Assembly (NCBI GenBank): GCA_030998225.1
Contig: JAPYXD010000711.1
Coordinates: 2,108,001-2,172,000 of the forward strand
From: Diplolepis rosae
Lineage: Eukaryota; Arthropoda; Insecta; Hymenoptera; Diplolepididae
Direction of reading: 5' to 3'
Length of the DNA stretch: 64,000 bases
Shown here: positions 34,130 through 44,981 of the stretch, one piece after another
Position numbering within the stretch: position 1 is the stretch's first letter
How the letters are laid out: each line of letters starts with the position of its first letter
Notes under the pieces: model-generated
The model's database searches: none
What the model was told of the DNA's origin: nothing
Seen by the model: the letters and a program-made list of their open reading frames with translations, nothing else
Program-made: the position numbers and the translations under genes

Positions 34130-35130
34130 TAGTGCTCATAAATCTCCACTGATTATCCTGATAACATTTTTCGATTGAACTAAAATTAGGAAAGTTATAG
34201 TATGTTAAAACTTTAAAAAAGTCAATGTCTAAATTCTATTTTCCAGTTAAAGTATACGAGATACCAAGATAAAATGTATATAAATCATTTCAATTTCAGA
34301 AAAGACGATTAAAATTAAAAAATTCAATTTTTTAAACAAAATATGTGACATACGAAAAAAACGTTGGGATGGAAAATTATCTGCCTAAATGAGGTCTATA
34401 AATTCTCAGTGAGACATTTTTTGACAAGATGTTCAATTTCAAAAAATACGATTTGAATTTGAAAATTCCATTTTGTAAACAGAATATGCAAGATGAGGAA
34501 AAAGCGTTGGAATGCCAAATTTTTCACTTAAATAAACTCTACGTTTTTTTTCCTCATTGAGATATTTGGAAGAAAATAAATTACTTTTATCATGTAATTT
34601 ATTAGAAAGTTACAGAAATGTATACAGAAAATTGAGCGCGAAGCACGATTGTCATGATGAGAATATGTTCAAGGCTCTACAAATTTGGAGCACAACTTTT
34701 TTTCATGAGATGTATATTTTTCTTTTAAATTTAAAAAAATACTATTGAAAGTCCAAAATTTAATTTTTTAACAATAATATGTGAAATACAGAAAAAACAT
34801 AAGAATACAAAATAAGTTATTTTAATAAGATTTACCAAGATAAAACGTATATTTATCATTTGAATTCCAAAAAAGACGATTAAAACTTTAAAAATTCAAT
34901 TTTTTAATCAAAAGTTGTGACATACAAAAAATGCGTCAGGATGGGAAATATTATCCGCCTAAATGAGGTCTACAAATTCTCAGTGAGAAATTTTTTGACA
35001 AGATGTATATTTTATGGTTCAATTTCAAAAAATACGATTAGAATTTAACAATTCCATTTTGTAAACAGAATATGTGAAATACGGAAAAAGCATTGGAATG
35101 CAAAATTGTTCACTTAAATAAACTCTACGA
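34130..35130. repeat. Diverged tandem duplication, about 584-bp period
   Basis: Segments at about 34262-34530 and 34846-35125 align closely: both contain CTAAATGAGGTCTA, AATTCTCAGTGAGA, TTTTTTGACAAGATGT and AATAAACTCTACG. The left part also resembles 12175-12480. This is an old dispersed repeat present in at least three pieces in the window. No coding region is seen. Confidence 0.6.
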
Positions 35131-35599
35131 TTGTTTTATTCTTTTACTTAACTAGAAGATAATTTTAATAATTTATCAATTCAAATAAGAAAATAGTTGC
35201 AATAAACATTTTCACAAGGTTGCTTAGTTACAAAGTTACCAGACATTTTTGAGAAAAAGATACTCTCGATTAGAAATTTTTCTCCTGTAATATACGTAGG
35301 CATCAAATGTACATATTTTATTTGTCAAATTTTACAATTGCAGCACGAAATTAGCGTTTAAACGCAATATCGAGTGGTTCACGCTTGAACCTAAAGGAAA
35401 GTTTATTATCATACATTTAAAATTTTTCTCCACACATGACTTTAAAATGTTGTGTTTTATTCATTTGTTCATAAGAAATATATTTAATTATGAAAAGTTG
35501 TTGGTCAAGACATCAATGAAGACACAAAACTTATAACTTTTTTTAGTTCGGATGAATATTTACTAATAATATTGCATAATTAATTTAGATGAATACAAT

Positions 35600-35870
35600 A
35601 CATACATTCGGAAAAAGTAGTTGTTTACTCCATCCAAACTTTAGTTGGGTTAACCAAGAAATTTGCTTATCATACGATTGGACAAATTTTTGATTGATTC
35701 AACCAAAAAACTTGTTCTATGCAACCAAAGATGGTTTGTTTTATACGTTCTTGTTGAATCAAAGAAATAGTTTAGCTGATTGAATCAAATTTTGTGTCAT
35801 TTAACCAAATATTTTGGTTGATCTAACAAAATGGTATGATTAAATCAATTAAATCTTTTTTTGGGTGTAA
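35600..35870. repeat. Cluster of TTGATTCAACCAAA-like words
   Basis: Variants of TTGATTCAACCAAA and its complement TTTGGTTGAATCAA recur many times on both strands, for example TTGATTGATTCAACCAAAA, TTGTTGAATCAAAGAAA and AAATATTTTGGTTGATC. The block starts with CGGAAAAAG and ends near TTTTTTTGGGTG, which hints at a MITE built from short subrepeats. The boundaries are uncertain. Confidence 0.45.
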
Positions 35871-35966
35871 AAGCCTCACGTAATTAAAGGAATACTAGCC
35901 ATAGCTGTATGTTCATTTTCACTATTTTTAAAATGATTTCAAATAAAAACTGAGTTAAAATAATTA

Positions 35967-36132
35967 CACTGGAAAAAAATCCTACAGTAATTGTAGCTGA
36001 AATATCCTAACTAAGTATTTATAGTAGAACCTACTAAAAACTTGATTAATATAATAAATATTAACCATACTGTCTTACTCAATGTAAACAAGTTTTTAGT
36101 AGTTAAAATTACTATAAAGATTTCTGACAGTG
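35967..36132. mobile_element. TA-flanked CACTG...CAGTG MITE
   Basis: The element begins CACTGGAAAAAAATCC and ends with inverted CAGTG, with TA directly on both sides. Inner sequence is inverted too (CTACTAAAAACTTG against CAAGTTTTTAGTAG). Tc1/mariner-like TA targeting fits, but no transposase is present. Confidence 0.6.
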
Positions 36133-36953
36133 TAAGTTAACACCAAAATATTTTAAATGACTTCGACTAAGTGAGCAGCCATCCGCCAAAATTTAGCGTT
36201 TTGAAAAAAAAAGCATGCCAAGCTTTGCGACACTTAACTAGTCATCATCGATCTGTACATGTTAAAAATTTAAAATATGTTAAAAATATGTACTAGCAAA
36301 TTTTATAGTAATGAATATTTTTTGTTACATTTACAAATTTTTAATTGAGTAAATATTTCCCTTCGCATGGTTTTTTATGTTGAACACAGGGCTTAACAAA
36401 ATATTTATTTTTCATTTCATTTATTTGAAGCTGGCAAATAAAAATGGAAAATACTTCTATTTATAAGCTTAAACTTTTTATTTATTTTTAAATATATTTT
36501 CAATTATATGGGAATAAAATAAAAAAAATTTTGTTCAGGGTCTCAAGAATTCTTCATGCGTATCCACAGTATATATTTTACGAAGTTTAATGTGTTCTTT
36601 TTTTTATTTTGTATTAATTGATTTATGAAAAATGTGTATTTTATGTCCTAGAATCAATTTAGGAACATTTTTTCATTTCATATTGTTCAGAAACTTAATT
36701 ATTGAAATTTTTAAAAATATTTGTCTATTAGTACAATGCTTTAGTAGAGCGTGCCGCGTGCAGCGCCGCTCTGGTGAGAAAACTTGGCACATAGAAACTA
36801 TAATCAGTAAGGAACCGCCATTTTGTTTTTAGTCAGACAGGGCTGATGTAGACAGTAGCAGAAATTTTGAACTCAACCATCCAATTTGAACACAATAAAA
36901 TTGTAAAAGGTAAAATTGAAAAAATCCAAACTTTCAACAATTTTTACGGTTTG

Positions 36954-37225
36954 TTGTAACTAACTGGACCCCGTAAGTGTAATTACATATAAAAAACTTG
37001 ATTTTTTTATATACAGCTTATTTACGTATGGACAGGGTACAGTAGTTAATATATTATTCTACCAAATTATTAAAATCTATAGGTGGAAAAAAATTATTAA
37101 CTGAGTACCGTAATCATAATCAAATGAGCATCCCTCGTTGTAACTAACTGGACCCCGTAAGTGTAATTAAATATAAAAAACTTAATTTGTTTATATATAG
37201 CCTATTTTGGTATAAAAATTCAAAC
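36954..37225. repeat. Direct repeat with a 184-base period
   Basis: TTGTAACTAACTGGACCCCG with the following ATATAAAAAACTT occurs at 36954 and again at 37138; a weaker third trace (TTGGACCCCCTAATGATAATTAGA) lies at about 37291. Two to three worn copies of a tandem unit are inferred. Confidence 0.6.
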
Positions 37226-37311
37226 CATTGCATATACACGCATATATAACACCATAAGAATCTAAATATGCAAAAAAAAGCATACTTTTGGTTGGACCCC
37301 CTAATGATAAT

Positions 37312-37420
<109 letters not shown>

Positions 37421-37689
37421 CAGTTTAAATAAAGATATGGAAAATTCACTTTGTCGATAAATAGTAAAAGTATAAAAAATAAAAAAAAATTTTATGAAAA
37501 TATATATTTTATATATAAAATAAAAAAAATATATATAAAACAAAATGAAAATGAAATTTCAGACATAACTCATTATTCCAGATATAATGGGACAAATTCA
37601 TCGCAAACGCATAGATGATCTCATTGAAATAGTTCCCTGTTTTATCGGCATGGTAGCTCTCTGGCCATACTTAGTTCAAACTTGAATTT

Positions 37690-38372
37690 TTAAGCAAGAT
37701 GACTGTAATATTCCCATGGTTGCTTTAATGCGTTCCTGAAGCGCTTCAAGAAAAGAGACAATGAGTCGTGTCGCTACTGCGGATCCCTTGTGGAAAATGC
37801 AGAGCACACACTCTTTGTCTGTGAAAGGGAGGCTGTCTGTCTGGCAGTGGGCGCACAACTCACTCCTGACACGATGGTCTCTCTCATGCTCCAGTCTGAA
37901 CAGACATGGATGCTTATCGAGTCATTCGTCATCCTGGTAATGCAGATGAGGTAGCTCGATGGGCGTGCAGAGCGCGGCAGCAACGGGGGCCAGTAGAAAT
38001 CGCATCGGGGCCCGCACCCGTGGTCCTGCGTCTTCGGCGGACTTGGCTGTCCGCGTCGACCGAGAGAGGAATCTTCTTGTTCCTCCCCTGGTTGGCGCGG
38101 CTAGTCGGCCTGCCTAATGGGCGTGTGCCCGCGGATGGGAGTCCCGGCCGAACGGATGACAGAAGAGTCGTACGCGACTTTAAGCTGGAACCAACTGCCC
38201 GCCAAGTTTAAAGACGAAAGGCGGTTCCGCGGACGGTGTATTGGTTCGAGAGAGGAACTTTTTGGTTTTAACAGGTATGCCTAGACCCGTCCTAGGAGAG
38301 TCCTGTATAACTTCTGTAAAAGATTTCGCCAATTTTCCTTCTCACCAAAAAAAAAAAAAAAAAAAAAATGAA
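37690..38372 (+). mobile_element. R1-clade LINE, 5'-truncated copy with poly-A tail
   Basis: The copy begins abruptly within the ORF2 C-terminus. Around 37740-37830 the frame gives CRYCGS, then HTLFVC, the C-terminal zinc finger of R1-type ORF2. The 3' untranslated part includes GTGTATTGGTTCGAGAGAGG and CGTCCTAGGAGAGTCC, as in the copy ending at 8942, and ends in about 24 A's (38347-38370). Five-prime truncation with a poly-A tail is typical of target-primed reverse transcription. It is better preserved than the first copy; the ORF2 fragment is too short to be active. Confidence 0.85.
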
Positions 38373-39279
38373 TTTAAAAATGAGGAGGATGAAAAGTATT
38401 GGATGATGTCTGATTTGTGACATGGCCCTAATTTTTATATTTTCATTATAAATGAGAAGGTATTGGATTTACGAGGAAACCGACTTTCAAAATTTTCTTT
38501 AAATCTCTACGTTTCGATCTCCCATGAGTAAGAACAAAAAACAGTTTTTACAAAAGTGTCTATCTGTAGTAGTAGCAGGTCGTATACTTCACAACTTTCG
38601 CTAGACTTATCCGATGGAATTGAGCCCTGGCATACTTTATCCGAGCCCGAAAATTAAGGAAAAATTCATTAACCACCTTCATCCGATCAAAATTGTGAAA
38701 ATAAGAGCATTTCTTTTGTTTTTGAGAAAAATTCTTTTTAAAATTCTGTTTATCATGTCTTGTTTGAAAAGTCGCACTTTTTAATGAAATTCTATAATTT
38801 ATTGTAAGAAATCTGCGTTTACGAAATGTTTCAGATGTGGCGTAAATTTTAGTTTTCCTTGCTTAAGACCAGTACCACTATGATCCGAGCGATACATCCG
38901 ATAACTCTAATTAAAGAATTATACCATGTAAAGTTATTGGATTATATCATGCACATTCATTAAACTATGAATACATTAAACATAATTGACCATTATTCCT
39001 GAGCTTTGCTTTTTGTAGTTCGAAAAAAAACATTTTTTTCGTATTTAACACTGAATTTTTTTAAAATACTTCGTTGATGTTCTGATTTAAAAATATAAAT
39101 ACTAAAGAGTAAAGAATTTTAATAAAAAGTACGATTTTCCAAACGAGACATGATTGAAATTTGAAGAAAAGAATTTTTATTGAAAAATAATTATCGAATA
39201 TTCATTAAATGGCATAATTTTTATAATTGTTATCAAGAAATTAGATAAGAAAGCATTTTAATAAATAAAAAATATTGAC
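38373..39279. other. AT-rich interval, nothing recognised
   Basis: No ORF, palindrome or repeat of note was seen apart from AT-rich simple sequence. Confidence 0.5.
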
Positions 39280-39283
39280 GGCA

Positions 39284-39356
39284 GCAAGCATTGGATTGAA
39301 CCCTCATTTTTCCGCCTCCAAGGCAAGAGGTCTGCTAGATGAGCCAGCCTGCCAGT
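39284..39356 (-). tRNA. tRNA-like sequence, probable pseudogene or SINE head
   Basis: On the minus strand GGCTCATCTAGCAGACC resembles a tRNA D-arm/A-box and GAGGGTTCAATCC resembles a T-arm/B-box with one base missing. A clean cloverleaf and a clear anticodon loop could not be drawn. It may be a decayed tRNA or the head of a tRNA-derived SINE. Confidence 0.25.
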
Positions 39357-39439
39357 GATCTCAGTCTAGGAACGTAGGACTTCTAGGATCCTAGAATGTG
39401 CACAGAAAACGAATTTGGCAGTTTGCACGCTCGCGACAG

Positions 39440-39582
39440 TGGCGTCACGCGCCCAGAGTGTGCGTGCATCTAACTGCCACGCTTTGGCAATCACGCGCCC
39501 ATAGCTTCTTTCAGTTTGGCAGATTTCCTCTCGCTAGCTATGGGCACGTGATCGCCAAAGTGTGGCAGTTAGATGCACGCTC
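39440..39582. repeat. GC-richer hairpin element
   Basis: GCATCTAACTGCCACGCTTT and the inverted AAAGTGTGGCAGTTAGATGC form arms of about 45 bases, including GCCCATAGCT / AGCTATGGGC. The loop is about 25 bases. GC content is high compared with the flanks. No target duplication was found. Confidence 0.6.
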
Positions 39583-40825
39583 TATCTGTATATGCCAAAA
39601 ACAAAAAATACTCAATTGATATATCAGAGACCCCACTTACCGATCAAGCTGGAAGTCTGTACTGATAATATTTTTTTATAAGTTACTCCTCTTAAGACTT
39701 TTTTCTATGACGTTTTTTTTCTGTTCCGGTATTTTATCTATACTTTTATACTTTTAAAGCAGAGAGGTGATTCCAAAAACACAAAATATGGACAAAATTA
39801 ATTACGAGGTAAGTTAATATTATTTTGTTTGTAATATTTTTTGAAAAATAAAAAATAAAAGTTTACACCTGTTATGATTACAGAAACAGGTGTATAACCT
39901 CAATTGACCACGTGCATGCAATGGTATTTTTTTATGACAATACATATAACTTTTCCATTTCGTTTTACAGATTCAAGAGAAGATGGTTGAGATTGAGAAA
40001 TTGCAGAAAGCACTAGCAGCTATTGATGAGAGGGAGAAGAAATTACAAGTTAATTAAAATAATCTAATTTATGTTAATTTAGATTCAACCCAAAGGTAAG
40101 TTAACCAAATTCAATTAATCTAAACTAAAACAAATGAACTGAATTCTAAGTAAAACTTAATTAAACATTTAACGAAATTTAATGAGATTTAAGTAAATTA
40201 AGAAAAAATTAAAATCAATTAAACTCTGGTAAACCTATTTAATTTAATTTATCTAATTGATACTATTTAATCTATAATTTAGATAAAATAGATGTAATAG
40301 AAATAAAATTAAACTAAATTTAACCTGCTCAATTTTGAATAAACTAAATTAAAATAAAATTGAACTGAAGTAAACCTACTTGAACTAAATTAAACTAAAA
40401 TTGAACTGAAATTATACTAAATTAACCCTAATGCAACTGATAAAATTGAACTAAAAATTGTCTTGATGTACTTGGGTGAAAATAAAACTAATATATAACT
40501 AAACTATTTCTATCTCCAACAGGTGCAGTATGATTCATCCAGGCCAGGACCAAGCACAGCGCCCGAACCAGGCTCATTGACGGGACTGAACTCAGCACCA
40601 AAATTAGTCAAAGTATCCACGTCGGAATTGAGCATGATTCAGCCTGGATGTTTTTACTGTGCTGAGAGTTTTCCAAACTATCCAGGATTTCCACTTACAC
40701 ATCAACCGATTCAACAACTTTTACTTCCGGCTATGTCACCGTTTTTTTCGAACCATATCTGCAGTCAACCGTCCCTTTACTTATGCCCCATCTCATCCAT
40801 CCAGACATACTTACATAAATGTACC

Positions 40826-41860
40826 TCATATTCTAACACGCCTCCTTACACTTATGTTGTGCCCAATTTCCATATTTCTTTCAATTAAATTTAATAAACT
40901 TCTCAAATTTTCGAACCTTACTTGCCGAAGAGCTTTCGTTAATATATCTGCTACATTTTTTTCAGAACTTATTTTTGCAACATCAATCAAACTCTTTTCA
41001 TAATTCTCATTTACAAAATGATAGTGTACTTCAATGTACTTTGATTTTTTAGTAAAATTTCCGTATTTCGCAATATTTACAGCGCCAGAATTATCTTCAT
41101 ACATATTAACGGGTTTCTTAATTCCTACCTTAAAGCTACTTAACAAATCTCTTATCAACAGAATTTCACTCACTCCTTCAGACAGTGCAACATATTCTGC
41201 AGCTGTCGAAGACTTTGTTACACTTCCTTGTTTCCTTGATTTCCAATGAATCACATTTCCATATAATCTTACAATATAACCAGTTGTGGACTTTCTGTCT
41301 ACACAATCTCCAGCCCAATCTGCATCTACATAGCATTCAAGAATATCTACTTGATCATTTCTCTTAAACTTTAATTTTAAGTCTTTGGTTAAATACAGGT
41401 ATTTTAAAATTCTTAAAGCATATGTAAAATACGTTTCATCAAAACGATTTTAAAACCTACTTAAGTAGTTAAGGTTATAACTTATATCTAATCTAGTTCC
41501 TGAACTAATATACAAAAGTGCTCCTATCAAATTTCTATACTTTATTTTCTCATTTGACTCTTCCGCAGGCTCTAACTTTAAATTTTGTTCCATTGGTGTT
41601 TTATATAATTTAGCTTCTTCAATCTGATATTTTCTAGCTAGTGATTCAATATACTTCCCTTGATCTAAGTACATCTCATTATTCTTTTCATCATATTCAA
41701 TATTAATACCTAAATACATACTTATCTTTCCCAAACCTTTCATCTGAAATCTTTCCTTTAACATACTTTTTAAATAATCTAAATTTTGTCTATTTTTACA
41801 GCAAATTAGAAGGTCATCTACAAATATAATTAAATAAATAATTTCATTTCTATCTATCAA
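40826..41860 (-). pseudogene. Copia reverse transcriptase (C-terminal half) and RNase H
   Basis: The first frame (41860-41450) has IIFVDDLLICC, where the catalytic pair VDD of copia RT is kept, and KGLGKISMYLGINI, followed by LIGALLYIS. The second frame (41254-40826) has WKSRKQGSVTKSSTAAEYVA and ADILTKAL, which mark copia RNase H. The N-terminal half of RT is missing between 41888 and 41860, and the two frames are separated by a shift near 41450. Confidence 0.8.
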
Positions 41861-41887
41861 CGTATATAAACAATAGTCTTGTTCACT

Positions 41888-42630
41888 TCACATAAATCCT
41901 AATGATTTTAAATAATCATTCACCCAAAAACTAGACTCATCACTTTCAATAGCCTCTTTAAAGCTTACAGGACTATCTGCACTACAATAATTTACATAAA
42001 TACATCCACTATATGCATAATTATCATCAAATCTACTAGGTCTTGATACTTCTTCTACTTCATTTTCAACATTTTCATTATTATTTATATTTTCATTTAA
42101 ATTTTCTAAATCAGTTTTACTTTCCCTATTCTCCCCGAGGGTCGAATTAGTTGAAGGGATTAAGTCATTGTTGTTTTCATTTCCTTCATCAATATCATTA
42201 AATCCAATGCACTTTATATCTTCTTCTATAACATCAACATGTCTAGCTACAATAACTCTATTTCCTATTAGAACTCTGTAACCTACTAAATCATAACCTA
42301 TCAAAATATCCAAATCAGCTTTTCTATCCCATTTTGAATTTCTTTTGCTTTCAGGTACTCTAACAAATACTTTACTTCCGTACAATTTTAAATACTTCAT
42401 CTCTGGCTTTTCATAAAGAAATATTTCATAAGGAGATTTATTTCTTACTACCGTGTTCGCAATTGTCCCATTCTTTAAAATGCTGCGGCGCAGACTACCT
42501 CTGGCCAGAACTTTCTTTCTATCTTGGACTTCTCTCCATAAAACTAGTCATTTTATACATTCTACCAATTTTCCATGCTATCGCAATCAATTTATTGTTT
42601 CTATTATATATTTTTGAGCTGTTTCCGATA
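41888..42630 (-). pseudogene. Copia integrase C-terminal part and start of reverse transcriptase
   Basis: After a deletion of protease and the catalytic integrase core, the frame picks up near 42470 with SPYEIFLYEKPEMKYLKLYG, the conserved end of copia integrase, and runs through an Asn/Glu-rich linker to SFKEAIESDESSFWVN, the start of the copia reverse transcriptase. It stops at 41888. Stops occur near 42470 and 42530 as well. Confidence 0.75.
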
Positions 42631-42639
42631 GATATTACT

Positions 42640-43503
42640 TTATCCTCTTTGTGGCGCACGGCTTCCTCTACCGCCTCCTCGCTGCGGCGTCCCTTGATTC
42701 CACGAATTGCTTTTCTTCGGGCAATCGTACTGTATGTGCCCTACACTGCCACATACATACCATGTCCTTTTATCCTCTCTTCCTTTCTCAAACGTAAACG
42801 CGTTTGATCTCGAATTTTCACTTTCACCATGTCTCTTTTTAAATTCCAATTTTGATTTTACAAATTCCACTGTTTTGTCCTTTTCAGCTAATGCGTCCAC
42901 AATATCAACCATGTGTGACATACTTTCTGGTAGCGTCAATAAGAAATAGTTTAGTTTAGCTTCTTTCGTCACATTTTCTTCAGCATTTTTTAATTCGTTC
43001 ACTAATTTTTCAAAGTTATTATAAAAGTCTGTCGGGTTCTCACTTACTTTCATTTTCCAATCGAGCAGCTTTCTTTTACATAATAATTTCACAGCACTAC
43101 TTTTAACTAAGTAATTTTCATCCAACTTAGAAACCATTTTCTTTGCAGTTTCTTCTGAAATAATCAATTCCAATTGCGTATTTGTCATACTGTTCACTAT
43201 ATAATTTTTGGCTTTTATCTCTTTCTTCTTCCACTCAACTTCTGTTATCGCTGCCGGTCTTTCATCATTTTCTATGACTTCATTGCACTCTTTAAATTCC
43301 AGGAATAATTTTAATTTGTACTTCCATTTATCATAGTCTGTCCCATCAAATACTTGTAACGTGATTCCTTTATATTCCGAAGCCATCTTGTTTTCAACAG
43401 GAACTTCCTTTTGTTCACTTTTTGTTTCGCAATAAAAAAACTCTTCTTTTTGTTCAATGTCACTTTTTATTTCACGTTTTACTTCTTGCGGTTCTTTTTT
43501 CAC
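42640..43503 (-). CDS. Copia Gag polyprotein part
   Basis: The frame of 287 codons contains the copia-type gag core (FDGTDYDKWKYKLKLFLE, typical of UBN2/DUF4219 gag domains) and a zinc knuckle near the C-terminus. The knuckle reads WYVCGSVGHIQYDC; the first of the expected cysteines is Trp. Gag would assemble RNA-containing particles. The frame then continues into a Gly/Arg-rich end where the protease should begin, and stops. The long open frame suggests the element is young although defective. Confidence 0.8.
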   Translation of the reverse strand: MKKEPQEVKREIKSDIEQKEEFFYCETKSEQKEVPVENKMASEYKGITLQVFDGTDYDKWKYKLKLFLEFKECNEVIENDERPAAITEVEWKKKEIKAKNYIVNSMTNTQLELIISEETAKKMVSKLDENYLVKSSAVKLLCKRKLLDWKMKVSENPTDFYNNFEKLVNELKNAEENVTKEAKLNYFLLTLPESMSHMVDIVDALAEKDKTVEFVKSKLEFKKRHGESENSRSNAFTFEKGREDKRTWYVCGSVGHIQYDCPKKSNSWNQGTPQRGGGRGSRAPQRG

Positions 43504-44275
43504 GCTGATGCGTTTTTCTTTGTTCTTGCGCTTACCTAGCGCTCAAATCAGAAACACTTTACTCTCCCGGCCGGAACCACGCTCTGCTACCATGTTTGAT
43601 ATTAACAAGGTTTCCTCCAATAAACTACTCTATTATATAATAGCAACCAGAAACTTTATTTAATCACTCTACAGTAACTTCAGTACAGCTCTCTCTCTTA
43701 ATATACAACCGCTCTCTGCGGAGGACGAGGAACGAGGGAGCCGCCGCTCAGCCGCTCGCTATAGTATACATATACTTCCGCGTGATAGCGCTGCGTACAC
43801 ATTCTCTCTGACACACGCACTTACATAAATGTACCTCATATTCTAACACATACGCACTTTCAAGCCGCTGTGTTTGATGCTCTAAAGTCCGGAGCAAAAC
43901 AGGAGCCTGACTTGATCCTGGAGGAGCAATTGATGCTGAGTGACAATGATGAGTTACACTCATCTCTTCCTGTCCTTCTCCTCCTCCAAGAATACAAGCA
44001 AAAGACAGGACAGACACAAATGAAAAAAGAACAGCTATATTAATAGATACTAGATAATATTAGATATTAATAATAGATAATAGATATTAAAAAGAACCCG
44101 TCCACTTAAACTCAAACCATATAAAAGAATCAAAACGTCCTCTTCCGAAACAATCCACACAACACAATCACCTATTTCTCACGCGACTCACTCACCACAA
44201 ACATCTATTTCTCAAGCGACTCAGTCACCACAGACATCTACATCATTTTCAACAAGAAAACATAACGTTTCTTAA

Positions 44276-44635
44276 TTATTCTTTTATTCATTTTCTTTTT
44301 TCATTATGTACATAATTGATCTGTATTAGCTTTGAATTTCACTAGTTTATCATTATGTTCATAATTCTTTTGTAAGATCATTTTATCACTTCATCAGTTC
44401 ATCATTTTGTTTTTTATTTTATATAATTTAAGGAATGATGGTGAGTTTTTCAAATGAATGTTCGCACGCTTTGCATATTTTTTCTTTTAAATGCATGTTT
44501 TGCATGGCTTTGTATTGATGCATGTTTGTATATTTTGCATGGTTTTGACAAAATCAAAGATTAAGGTAATACATTTTTTTATTCAATATTCATGTACATA
44601 ACTCAAGTTACATATTTAAATTCTACATTATTATA
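44276..44635. other. Short interval downstream of the split gene
   Basis: AT-rich with several TGCATG-containing words (about 44460-44540). No coding signal is seen. Confidence 0.4.
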
Positions 44636-44639
44636 TGGC

Positions 44640-44980
44640 CCCGCAAGGTAGCGCAGTTGAAGCGTTCTGTCGGAGACAGCTTCCTGCATTTTCTCCAGTG
44701 TGGTAGAAGCCTATTTCAAAACTTTCAGGAGCCTTGCTGGCAAACGTATTCAGCATTCAACTCTGCAACGATTCTTACCCCATACTTGGTTTGGATTTTG
44801 CTAAGTTTCGTTACAGCATACTTGCACTTTGGGGTCAACTTAGACAGCGGCTTCGTGGGCAGGAACCACTCTAGGCGACCAACGACGTTGATCTTTTCAG
44901 ATCTATTATTTCCTCCTCATGAATCTTCAATCAACTCAAGAGGTGTTGGAATGATTAAATTTCTTCGCTTAACGACTTTT
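44640..44980 (-). pseudogene. Possible decayed ORF, family unknown
   Basis: On the minus strand a frame with one internal stop (near 44920) reads LTPKCKYAVTKLSKIQTKYG and then RIVAELNAEYVC. The composition is protein-like and GC is above the flanks, and words such as TKYGxRIV occur in insect repeat-encoded proteins I remember only vaguely. It abuts the mariner at 44982. It could equally be chance. Confidence 0.25.
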
Positions 44981-44981
44981 A

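Larger units (their letters stand above)
40811..43848 (-). mobile_element. Ty1/copia retrotransposon, internally deleted, 3' LTR nearly absent
   Basis: On the minus strand the 5' LTR spans 43848-43593 (TGTTAGAATATGAGG to ATATCAAACA). It is followed by TGGTAGCAGAG (43592-43582), a primer-binding site complementary to the 3' end of initiator tRNA-Met. Gag, part of integrase, part of reverse transcriptase and RNase H follow. At the far end a polypurine tract AAGGAGGCG (40847-40839) is followed by only 28 bases of LTR. CATAC flanks both sides (40806-40810, 43849-43853), a 5-bp duplication normal for Copia. Protease and the integrase core are missing, so it is defective. Confidence 0.85.
39788..44275 (+). 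pseudogene. Unrecognised three-exon gene split by a Copia insertion
   Basis: Exon 1 (39788-39808, MDKINYE) ends at GTAAGT. Exon 2 (39971-40048) encodes a short coiled coil, IQEKMVEIEKLQKALAAIDE. Exon 3 opens at 40523 with a Pro/Ser-rich part (YDSSRPGPSTAPEPGSLTG). All joins are phase 0. A reading shift in the T run near 40745 brings the frame into PSHPSRHT, which continues past the Copia element as HFQAAVFDALKSG from 43854, ending at 44041 or, beyond a 65-bp AT-rich duplication bounded by AAAAAGAAC, in a Ser/Thr/Gln-rich tail to 44275. I recognise no family. The Copia insertion would truncate the protein. The short phase-0 first exon resembles that of the Harbinger Myb-like gene at 48509, but this may be chance. 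Confidence 0.45.

Noticed and set aside
40523..41003. ORFs at 40523-40888 and 40659-41003 as separate genes
   Set aside because: Both run from the split gene's exon into antisense Copia sequence; only the part before 40806 belongs to a gene.
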